Source: Komarekiella delphini-convector SJRDD-AB1 (GTDB taxonomy: Bacteria > Cyanobacteriota > Cyanobacteriia > Cyanobacteriales > Nostocaceae). Taken from it: 36,086 nt of DNA. The stretch lies in the NCBI RefSeq assembly GCF_014831675.1, contig NZ_VJXY01000031.1, positions 53,665-89,750 on the forward strand. Direction: 5' to 3'. The notes beneath the pieces are model-generated. The model had not been told where the DNA came from. It worked only from the letters and a program-made list of their open reading frames with translations, and made no database searches. The position numbers and the translations under genes were made by a program. This document shows, one piece after another, positions 1-7,454 of the stretch (positions are counted from its first letter, which is position 1; each line of letters begins with the position of its first letter).

Positions 1-1
1 A

Positions 2-2179
2 TTGGTTGCAGGTCAGAAGTACGACATTAAGATGGAGTACTACGAAGATAGATATGAAGGAGTTGCTAAACTCGCTTGGTCAAGTTCTTCTCAGACCAAG
101 GAAATTATTCCCCAGTCACAACTTTATTCACCACCTTCTGAACCCACCATCACATTAGGGTCATTTCCTGGAACTGTACGGGAATCTGATGGTAGTGTGA
201 GCATTACTTTGTTGCGAAGTGGTGATTTAAGCGGTATAGCTTCAGTCAAGTATGCCACCACAGCTGAGAGTGCTACAGCAGGAGTTGACTATACTCAAAC
301 CGCGGGGACAATTATCTTTGCAGCTGGAGAAAGCAGCAGACAGGTCAAGATTCCTATTCTGAACGACTCATTATCAGAACCAAACGAAACCTTTAGTTTC
401 GTCATTGACCAACCAGAAGGGGCAACTCTAGGAATTCAGAGAACTGCCGTAATTACAATTCAAGATGACGATGGCAGTGAACTTGAAATTTCTCAGCCAG
501 TAGTGAATGAGAAAGATGGTACTGCTACTGTGACAGTTACACGGGGTAACAGTTCGGGAGCGGCTAGTGTTGATTACAAAACTGTGGATGGGACTGCGAA
601 AGTTGGATCTGACTACAAGGCTGTATCTGGAACCTTGAACTTTGCAGCCGGACAAATCAGTAAGACGATTCCTATCTCCATTATTAATGACACCGTTGGG
701 GAACCAAATGAAACGTTCAGTTTGAAATTGAGTAACGCAATTGGCGCAAAACTAACCAGCAAAGACACGTCTGTCATTACCATCATTGATGATGACCCTG
801 GTAGCTTTGTTAAAGAGACTGTGGTCTCCGGGTTGAACAAGCCTACAGCTTTTGATTGGACACCTGACAATAAACGCATGTTCATTGCCCAAAAAGATGG
901 GGTAGTGAAGGTGTTTGAAAATGGCAAGTTACTATCAACGCCATTTATCGATATTTCTCGGCAGGTAAATGATACGAGCGATCGCGGTCTGTTAGGCATT
1001 GCTGTACATCCAGATTTCCCCAAAACCCCGTATATCTATCTGTTATTCACCCACGATCCAGCAGAAGTCTATACAAACAAAACCAGCAGCACATTAGATG
1101 ATCCAGACAAGGCTGGCAACCGTGCTGCACGGCTACTTCGGGTGACAGCTGACGCTAAAACCAACTACACTACTGCGATCGCTAACAGTGAAGTTATCTT
1201 GCTAGGCAAAAACAGCATTTGGCAGTATATCAGTCGTCCAGATACTAATAGCACAAATGTCAGTACTAACAATACAGCCAACGCTGCACCATCAGGAATT
1301 CTCAACAAAACTACTGGCAAGCTATTTGCCAACACTCAAGATTACCTAAACAATCTCAATAACATCACAAACGTCCAGGATTTTATAGCAACTGATAGTG
1401 AATCTCACTCAGTTGGCAGTCTACAGTTTGGTACTGATGGCTCTCTATTTGTGAGTATTGGCGATGGTACTTCCTATAACCGGGAAGATCCGCGAGCAAT
1501 TCGCGTCCAAGATGTCAATAATCTGTCAGGCAAGATGCTACGGATTGACCCAATTACTGGTGAAGGCTTAGCTGATAATCCCTTCTACAATGGTGATCCC
1601 AATAGCAATCGTTCCAAGGTCTATAATTCCGGTTTGCGTAACCCCTTCCGCTTCACCATAGATACACGGAACAATACTCCCGTCATTGGTGACGTAGGTT
1701 GGCGGAACTGGGAAGAGATCAATATTGGCAAAAAAGGAGCTAACTTTGGCTGGCCCTACTTTGAAGGTGGTCTTGATGCCAGCGGCAATGTTGTCAGCCT
1801 AAAACAATCACAATATGCTGTTAATCCAGGTACAGCATCATCAGCAACAACCTTCTACAATAGTGGCGCAAAAGTCACAGCACCAACTTATACCTACAAA
1901 CATTCTAATGCCAATAATGATCCCGGTAGTGCGGTCGTTGGAGGTGATTTTTACACAGGTAATACTTTCCCCTCAATCTATCAAAATACTTTGTTTATCG
2001 CTGATGCGAGTAGAGGAACTATTGATAATTTGACATTAAACAGTGAGGGCAAAGTTGTTTCAGTTAGACGGTTTGCATCCGATTTAGTATCGCCTGTGCA
2101 AATTAGCAATGGAGCAGATGGAAATCTTTACTACGTAAGCTTGTACACAGGTAAAATAGAGCGCTGGCGACCTGCTTAG
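2..2179 (+). CDS. PA14/Calx-beta/PQQ-type sugar dehydrogenase, 5' partial
   Basis: Gene open at the left edge; the first TTG is only the first in-frame codon visible, so the true N-terminus lies outside. Residues 1-45 look like the end of a PA14 carbohydrate-binding domain (EYYEDRYEGVAKLAW). Two Calx-beta repeats follow at about 50-155 and 157-263, each with the GVDYT/GSDYK and NETFS signatures and an acidic DDD/DDDP end. Residues about 270-725 match the glucose/sorbosone dehydrogenase (soluble PQQ-type, six-bladed propeller) family: RGLLGIAVHPDF, SGKMLRIDP, GLRNPFRF, GDVGWRNWEEIN. Family members oxidise sugars, but many cyanobacterial ones have unproven substrates. The architecture suggests a secreted or cell-surface protein, probably calcium-dependent. 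The gene ends in a strong terminator. Family assignment is firm; substrate unknown. Confidence 0.85.
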   Translation: MVAGQKYDIKMEYYEDRYEGVAKLAWSSSSQTKEIIPQSQLYSPPSEPTITLGSFPGTVRESDGSVSITLLRSGDLSGIASVKYATTAESATAGVDYTQTAGTIIFAAGESSRQVKIPILNDSLSEPNETFSFVIDQPEGATLGIQRTAVITIQDDDGSELEISQPVVNEKDGTATVTVTRGNSSGAASVDYKTVDGTAKVGSDYKAVSGTLNFAAGQISKTIPISIINDTVGEPNETFSLKLSNAIGAKLTSKDTSVITIIDDDPGSFVKETVVSGLNKPTAFDWTPDNKRMFIAQKDGVVKVFENGKLLSTPFIDISRQVNDTSDRGLLGIAVHPDFPKTPYIYLLFTHDPAEVYTNKTSSTLDDPDKAGNRAARLLRVTADAKTNYTTAIANSEVILLGKNSIWQYISRPDTNSTNVSTNNTANAAPSGILNKTTGKLFANTQDYLNNLNNITNVQDFIATDSESHSVGSLQFGTDGSLFVSIGDGTSYNREDPRAIRVQDVNNLSGKMLRIDPITGEGLADNPFYNGDPNSNRSKVYNSGLRNPFRFTIDTRNNTPVIGDVGWRNWEEINIGKKGANFGWPYFEGGLDASGNVVSLKQSQYAVNPGTASSATTFYNSGAKVTAPTYTYKHSNANNDPGSAVVGGDFYTGNTFPSIYQNTLFIADASRGTIDNLTLNSEGKVVSVRRFASDLVSPVQISNGADGNLYYVSLYTGKIERWRPA

Positions 2180-2229
2180 AGAGAGCATTTTTGTTGATTT
2201 TGCCTTCTCAAGACACTGATTAAGTAGTT

Positions 2230-2278
2230 CTAGGGGGAGAAGGAGACATTTACCTCTGTCTCTTTCTCCCCCTAGTTT
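2230..2278 (+). terminator. Strong intrinsic terminator after the sugar dehydrogenase gene
   Basis: The arms at 2230-2247 and 2258-2275 pair over 18 positions with a single G-T wobble around a 10-base loop, starting 50 bases after the stop codon. The 3' side runs into TTTCTATAAAAATT. It lies between the plus-strand dehydrogenase gene and the minus-strand pstB gene and could serve both. Confidence 0.8.
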
Positions 2279-2401
2279 CTATAAAAATTAGTTGAAGCAA
2301 GTGGCGTTGGGTTTCCAGACTTGTAATATCAAGTCAAAGCTGACTAAAGTTACTTGAGTATAGATTTTGTAAATCAAATCTAAATAACCACAATAAAAAC
2401 C

Positions 2402-3181
2402 TCAACTAATACGCGCTAAAACATAGTCGCGGGTACGAGAATCCAGGGCGTTGGTAAAGATTTTATTTGTAGTGCCAAATTCAAGCAATTGAGTAACGCG
2501 ATTTTCATTGCTATAAAAGAAAGCCGTGAAATCAGAGAGGCGAGTAACTTGCGGCATACTATGAGTCACAATCACAATGGTCAATTCAGAGCGCAAATTA
2601 TGAATTAGATTCTCAATTTTCATGCTAGCGATAGGATCAAGACCTGAACAAGGCTCATCCATCAAGAGAACTTTCGGTTTAACTGCTAAAGCACGAGCAA
2701 TGCACAGTCGTTGCTGTTGACCTCCAGAAAGCTCTAAAGCAGATTTATGTAGCTTATTTTTTATTTCATCCCAAAGATCGGCAGATCTTATAGCAGATTC
2801 GATAATCTCATCTAATTCCACTTTCGGACGCCATCCTACTAATTTCACTCCATAAGCAACATTATCGTAAACGCTCATGGGAAAAAGATTTGGTCTGGGG
2901 AAAACCATACTAATTTGGCGGCGTAACCTATTTAAGTTGACACGACGCTCATAAATATTCTGTCCAAAAAATTCTACCCTGCCTTCTACTTTCACTTCTT
3001 TTTCCAATTCACTCATGCGATTTAGGACTTTAAGAAAAGTAGACTTGCCACAACCACTAGAACCAATAATTGCCGTAACTTGGTTTTGATAAATATCCAT
3101 TGACACGCTTTCAAATATTTTTTGTGTGTCGTAATAAAAGTTGAGGTTTTTGACTCTTATAGCTGGAATTAGTTTACTCAT
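2402..3181 (-). CDS. pstB: Phosphate ABC transporter ATP-binding protein PstB (orphan, altered Q-loop)
   Basis: 259-residue ATPase of the PstB family, which energises high-affinity phosphate import with PstS, PstC and PstA. Visible motifs: Walker A GSSGCGKS at 40-47, signature LSGGQQQR at 151-158, Walker B VLLMDEP at 171-177, D-loop SGLDP, switch His207. The start at 3181 is chosen because AGGAAAG lies just upstream and homology begins at MSKLIPAIRV; the frame is open 30 codons further but that part looks non-coding. The Q-loop reads VFPRPNLFP: Pro95 stands where almost all ABC ATPases have the Mg-contacting Gln (VFQ). No pstS, pstC, pstA or phoU is adjacent, so it is a solitary copy, perhaps a paralogue working with a transporter encoded elsewhere. 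Family certain, partner unknown. Confidence 0.9.
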   Translation of the reverse strand: MSKLIPAIRVKNLNFYYDTQKIFESVSMDIYQNQVTAIIGSSGCGKSTFLKVLNRMSELEKEVKVEGRVEFFGQNIYERRVNLNRLRRQISMVFPRPNLFPMSVYDNVAYGVKLVGWRPKVELDEIIESAIRSADLWDEIKNKLHKSALELSGGQQQRLCIARALAVKPKVLLMDEPCSGLDPIASMKIENLIHNLRSELTIVIVTHSMPQVTRLSDFTAFFYSNENRVTQLLEFGTTNKIFTNALDSRTRDYVLARIS

Positions 3182-3977
3182 CTTTCCTAAACGTGTGTCA
3201 CAACTCTTTACTAAATAAAGCAGTACAAATAAATGGCGCTGTTTCACTATGTTACTCTGAAAAGCGAACATTTACGGATATTTACAGAGATTATCTGTCC
3301 ATGCAGCAGATATACAGTTAATAATTGTTTGTATAAAAAGTACACACGAGACAAGTAAATATTAATGAATAGAAAATGCTTTATGGCTTGTAATTAAGGC
3401 TAAAGCGGCAACTACAAACTTGAATTTATTCAAACCTACTTACTTAACAATTAATTTTTTACAGACTTTTTATAACTATTGTCATTTAAAATCAATTGTA
3501 ATATTTCAAACACTTACTCAAAAGCTAATAAAACGACCTTTGTAATAGAATGCCGAACTTACATCAAATCTAAAAATCAAATCCTCCTGTACTTATAGAT
3601 TCAAGAAGATTTGTATGTGTCATTATTATTTATTAGTAAAAAATTGGTAAGATTTGATATCTTGTTCTTTGAGTTTTTCTGCTGCTGCGAGCCAACAAAA
3701 TTCCCTGATGCCGATACTTTTCTAACAAGGGTTATAGCCAGCGATCGCTCCTTTCAAACTCTTCTTTCTTCTCTAGGAGACGCTCCGCGTTCGCGTAGCG
3801 TTCCGTTGGCGCAGCCTCTCGTAGAGAAGGAAACGCGTACTTGGCGGTTCGTTATTTCTGTTTAATACAAAATTAACGTCCCAACCTAACAATCATCTGG
3901 CGTTGCTGCGATCGCATCTTTACCCCCAATCGCTAACTAAGTCTTCAACAATACCAAATAGCGATCGCTACACATTG
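3182..3977. other. Spacer of about 800 bp with a repeat element
   Basis: The part next to pstB (about 3182-3600) is AT-rich and presumably carries its promoter; I saw no convincing Pho box. The part from 3700 to 3980 contains HIP1-like GCGATCGC sites and a palindromic dispersed repeat at 3768-3830. Short open frames here translate to low-complexity sequence around the repeat and are not accepted as genes. Confidence 0.6.
3768..3830. repeat. Dispersed palindromic repeat of Nostoc type
   Basis: CTTCTCTA (3768-3775) pairs with TAGAGAAG (3822-3829), and the inside holds nested short palindromes (CGCGTTCGCG). The last 22 bases (3809-3830) recur identically at 25605-25626 in the purS-purQ gap, showing that it is a dispersed element. 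Confidence 0.75.
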
Positions 3978-4700
3978 TCAATTATTCATGCTCCCTGCTT
4001 TCATCTTGTCCACCTCACCTTGGCGTTCACACTTGAAACCTTGATGCTGCCACGCTGGCATATCCACTTGTGTAAGTCTTGTTACAGCAGTACATTGCGG
4101 CTGAATTGTTTGACTGAAAATTGCCCAAAATAAGCTGCGCGTTAAATCCAGTAATGTTTTTTGCCAAAACTCACGATTACCAGGAATACCTTGCTCCCGA
4201 ACAATGTCGAAATCTACCCAAATACCATGAGCGCCCAAGAGAATTTGTGCCATCCATTTGGCTCTTGGTAAGTGAGTTTGAGAAGTAATTAATCTTATAT
4301 TATGCACCCTCCAATGACGCAAAATCGGAATACCATAATAAAAATTTTCAAAAGTAGAATTAGCGCACTTTTCTAACCAAACTTTTTGTAAACTTACTGC
4401 TTCCCGCTGAAAAATTAGCCATAAACATGGGTCTGGAGAACCATGAGAAATTAAAATAGGGGTTTGCGGATATTGTCTTGTTTGTTGAGCAACATAGATT
4501 TCCCGACGAATACTGCCACCAAGCACAAAAAAAGCATCTACTGGTCTAGAAGCAGCAAAAAATAAGGTTATAGTAGTACAAATCAGCCAACAGCCCAAGA
4601 TCAGACACAATCCACAAACTATTTGTTGTAACAATTGCCACAGTTTACCGAATTTTCCCCTACCTGGGATTGATGATTTGATGGTAAATTTGCGTTTCAT
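3978..4700 (-). CDS. YdcF/ElyC family (DUF218) membrane-anchored protein
   Basis: 240 residues. A hydrophobic helix at about 24-50 anchors the N-terminus. The DUF218 fold follows with the typical entry DAFFVLGGSIRRE (55-67), then PILISHGSPD (81-90), the ENFYYGIPIL segment and RLITSQTHLPRAKW, which matches the family pattern of a strand followed by a conserved histidine/arginine stretch. Family members include SanA, YdcF and ElyC, connected with envelope integrity and vancomycin sensitivity in E. coli; the chemical activity is not established. It is transcribed away from the protease gene across a 312-bp spacer. The C-terminal 40 residues are not conserved-looking. Function in this organism unknown. 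Confidence 0.8.
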   Translation of the reverse strand: MKRKFTIKSSIPGRGKFGKLWQLLQQIVCGLCLILGCWLICTTITLFFAASRPVDAFFVLGGSIRREIYVAQQTRQYPQTPILISHGSPDPCLWLIFQREAVSLQKVWLEKCANSTFENFYYGIPILRHWRVHNIRLITSQTHLPRAKWMAQILLGAHGIWVDFDIVREQGIPGNREFWQKTLLDLTRSLFWAIFSQTIQPQCTAVTRLTQVDMPAWQHQGFKCERQGEVDKMKAGSMNN

Positions 4701-5012
4701 GACTTAAGCGAAAAAAGCTGATTCTATGGCTATCTGACAGTACTGCAATTAAAAGATCAAAGTGCTATCTTATAAAAGTAATCTAGACTGCAAAGATGAC
4801 GCTGATTAAAGTGTCACATGGTCAGTATAGCCTTCCGGAAAAGACTAGCAAACTCAGAAATGATTGTTAACAACTAATGCAGTATTTTCAGCATCATTTA
4901 AATATAAAAATGGTGAAGAGAGTATAGCTGACTTTGGAGTATAAAAACTTAAAAATTTCTGGAAAGCCTGATTGCTAAACTGTCAACAACACAATTATTC
5001 CAGCTGATATAC
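4701..5012. other. Divergent promoter region, YdcF-like gene / processing protease
   Basis: AT-rich 312-bp spacer between two divergent genes, so it should hold both promoters. I could not identify a well-matched -35/-10 pair, NtcA site or other operator. Confidence 0.5.
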
Positions 5013-6362
5013 ATGAACCAATCTGCGAAAAGTTACTCGCCGCTCCAGGTAGCCTTGATTGGGGGAGCGATCGCTACAACTGCTGCTGTCTCAGTGTTTG
5101 GCCCCGCTTGGACTCGCTGCGTTCGCGCCGCTCTGGCCTTCCAAGATAGCCCAAAAGCGATTGTTGACCAAGCCTGGCAAGTGGTGAATCGTGAATATGT
5201 TGATGGTAAATTTAATCAACAAGATTGGCAAGCAACCAGGCAAAGCCTCTTAAGTAAAGACTATACTTCTCGTGAAGAAGCTTATACTGCTATCCGCGAA
5301 GCTTTACAAAAGTTGGGAGATCCTTACACACGGTTTATGGATCCCAAGCAGTATGAAGCCCTGACTAACCAAACATCTGGGGAAGTCTCTGGAATTGGTA
5401 TTCGCATGGAGCTAAACGAAAAGACTAAGCGACTCACCGTTGTTGAAGCTATAGAAAATTCTCCGGCGCTGAAAGCTGGAATTAAAGCAGGCGATGAAAT
5501 TTTGGCAATCGACGGCAAACCCACTCTCAAAATGAAAGTGGATGACGCCTCCAAGCTAATTCGCGGTAAAGCAGGTACTCCCATAACGTTGCGGTTGGGA
5601 CGGACGGGGCAAAATACTTTTAATTTAAAGTTGACAAGAGCAACTATTGAAGTACCAACAGTACGCCATACCCTCAAGCAAGAAGGAAATCGACGCGTTG
5701 GTTACATCCGTTTGCGAGAGTTTAGTGCTCACGCTGCAGAGCAAATGCAACGAGCCATCCGTGATCTGAATACTAAAAAAGCCGATGCTTATGTGTTGGA
5801 CTTGCGAGGTAATCCTGGTGGTTTGTTGCAGGCGAGCATCGAAATTGCGCGGATGTGGCTGGATAATGGGGGAATTGTCAAAACAGTAAACCGCCAGGGA
5901 GGAAGTGAAGAAACTAAAGCTAATCGCACTGCCCTAACAAATCGTCCCTTAGTAGTACTGGTAGATGGTAATTCAGCCAGTGCTAGCGAGATCCTCACAG
6001 GAGCACTCAAGGATAATAGACGGGCGGTAGTTGTTGGTGGCCAAACTTTTGGCAAAGCTTTAGTGCAATCGGTTCATGAACTCGCAGATGGTTCCGGTTT
6101 AGCAGTGACCATTGCCCATTACTACACTCCCAAGGGAACGGATATTAACCACAAGGGAATTGCACCAGATATTAAGGTAGACTTGACTGAGCCACAAGAG
6201 CGTCAGCTGGCTTCTAATCCAGATTTAATCGGAACTAGAAGTGATCCGCAATATGCCCGCGCGATCGCAGTTCTATCTGGTGGTAACTTTGCTCAACCCC
6301 CGGTAAATCGCCCTTCCTCTTCCTTACCCCTGAGCGATCGCGCCAACGACCTAAAATTTTGA
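5013..6362 (+). CDS. C-terminal processing peptidase (S41 family, CtpA/B/C type)
   Basis: 449-residue serine protease that trims C-termini of exported proteins; cyanobacterial relatives include CtpA, which matures the D1 subunit of photosystem II. An N-terminal signal-like hydrophobic stretch (about 12-32) targets the lumen or periplasm. A PDZ domain lies at about 115-205 (GIGIRMELNEKTKRLTVV, AGIKAGDEILAIDG), then the S41 catalytic domain. From the spacing known in Tsp and Scenedesmus CtpA, the nucleophile is Ser323 (NSASASEI) and the general base Lys348 (TFGKALVQS), 25 residues apart. Which paralogue it is cannot be decided here, so no symbol is given. A GC-rich stretch at about 5107-5136, translating to TRCVRAALAF near the signal cleavage region, resembles the dispersed repeat of this genome. 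Confidence 0.92.
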   Translation: MNQSAKSYSPLQVALIGGAIATTAAVSVFGPAWTRCVRAALAFQDSPKAIVDQAWQVVNREYVDGKFNQQDWQATRQSLLSKDYTSREEAYTAIREALQKLGDPYTRFMDPKQYEALTNQTSGEVSGIGIRMELNEKTKRLTVVEAIENSPALKAGIKAGDEILAIDGKPTLKMKVDDASKLIRGKAGTPITLRLGRTGQNTFNLKLTRATIEVPTVRHTLKQEGNRRVGYIRLREFSAHAAEQMQRAIRDLNTKKADAYVLDLRGNPGGLLQASIEIARMWLDNGGIVKTVNRQGGSEETKANRTALTNRPLVVLVDGNSASASEILTGALKDNRRAVVVGGQTFGKALVQSVHELADGSGLAVTIAHYYTPKGTDINHKGIAPDIKVDLTEPQERQLASNPDLIGTRSDPQYARAIAVLSGGNFAQPPVNRPSSSLPLSDRANDLKF

Positions 6363-6371
6363 TACCGAAAC

Positions 6372-6408
6372 TTGGATTGGGAATACTACATAGTAATCCC
6401 AACTCCAA
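6372..6408 (+). other. Hairpin between protease and glycosyltransferase genes
   Basis: The arms pair as TTGGA-TTGGGA-ATACTA against TAGTA-ATCCCAA-CTCCAA with one bulge and one mismatch around a short loop. It begins 10 bases after the protease stop and ends 12 bases before the next start codon. It is followed by AATTTC rather than a T-run, so it may be a weak terminator, an mRNA-stability element or a translational control element. Confidence 0.55.
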
Positions 6409-6420
6409 AATTTCAGGATT

Positions 6421-7389
6421 ATGAATCATCAGCCAGCTAATACAACCACCGCCAACAGCTTCTTGCCACAAGTGTCGGTGGTTGTGCCTATTTATAATGG
6501 TGAGGCAGATTTACCAGATTTATTTTCCTGTTTGTTATCTCAAACTTATCCTAAAGACCAGGTAGAGTATTTACTGGTAGATAATAACAGCAGCGATCGC
6601 ACTCTCACCCTACTAAAAACATCTGCCGGAAACTGCCCAATTAAAATTCACCCGTTGAGCGAAAACCAAATTCAAAGCTCCTACGCTGCACGCAACACTG
6701 GGATTCGCGCTGCAACAGGCGAAATTGTGGTTTTTACTGATGCTGATTGCCGTCCGCAACCACAATGGTTAGAATCATTAATTCAACCTTTTGTCAACCC
6801 AGAAGTGGTAATTGTCGCAGGTGAAATTGTGGCACTACCAGGCAAAACTCTTCTAGAACAACACGCAAACCGTCAAGAAACCCTGTCACAAAAACATACT
6901 CTTCACCATTCCTTTCGTCCCTATGGTCAAACTGCTAATTTGGCGATTCGACGCATCGCTTTGGAAAAAGTAGGTTTATTTCGTCCTTATTTGACAAGTG
7001 GCGGCGACGCAGACATGTGCTGGCGGATTCTCTTGGAAAACATCGGGCGTTTAGAATTTGCCCCAGAGGCGATTGTCCAGCACCGTCACCGCGCCACACT
7101 CAAGGAACTGCAAAGCCAATGGCGGCGCTATGGACGCTCAAATCGTTATTTACACGATTTGCACGGTGTAGAGTTGATGCGAGAGATTACACTTCAAGAA
7201 TGCGGTTATCGCTTGGCACGTTGGTTTTTGAAGGAAGTACCGCAAGAAAGTGTAAAGGCGATCGCAGGTAAAGCTACCCTTGTAGATATACTAAATACTC
7301 CCATTGGTTTATTCACTGCTAGAGCGCGTTCTGATGGACAACGGGATGCAAAGTTGCCAGAAAATGCCAAGATAATTGATCGGCTCTAA
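6421..7389 (+). CDS. Family 2 glycosyltransferase
   Basis: 322 residues. The GT-A fold opens with VSVVVPIYNGEADLP (18-32), followed by LLVDNNSSDRT (51-61) for the nucleotide and the DxD motif TDADC with Asp107 and Asp109 for metal and sugar-nucleotide binding. GGDADMCWRI (Asp196/Asp198) occupies the position of the ED catalytic region. There is no clear membrane segment, so it should act at the cytosolic face. AGGA lies five bases before the ATG. It follows the protease gene by 58 bp and may be cotranscribed, subject to the hairpin in the gap. Donor and acceptor cannot be deduced; roles in polysaccharide or glycolipid synthesis are typical of the family. Confidence 0.88.
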   Translation: MNHQPANTTTANSFLPQVSVVVPIYNGEADLPDLFSCLLSQTYPKDQVEYLLVDNNSSDRTLTLLKTSAGNCPIKIHPLSENQIQSSYAARNTGIRAATGEIVVFTDADCRPQPQWLESLIQPFVNPEVVIVAGEIVALPGKTLLEQHANRQETLSQKHTLHHSFRPYGQTANLAIRRIALEKVGLFRPYLTSGGDADMCWRILLENIGRLEFAPEAIVQHRHRATLKELQSQWRRYGRSNRYLHDLHGVELMREITLQECGYRLARWFLKEVPQESVKAIAGKATLVDILNTPIGLFTARARSDGQRDAKLPENAKIIDRL

Positions 7390-7454
7390 AAAAATACCCG
7401 CTACCAAGTGGTTATAGTAGCAGGCATTCCAGCTATACTAAATGACTTTTTTGG

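Noticed and set aside
3611-3865. 84-codon plus-strand frame before the YdcF-like gene
   Set aside because: Its second half is the translation of the dispersed repeat; the start is AT-rich low-complexity sequence.
5107-5136. Repeat insertion in the signal region of the processing protease
   Set aside because: GC-rich TRCVRAALAF coding stretch resembles the dispersed repeat, but only nine bases match exactly; not listed as a feature.
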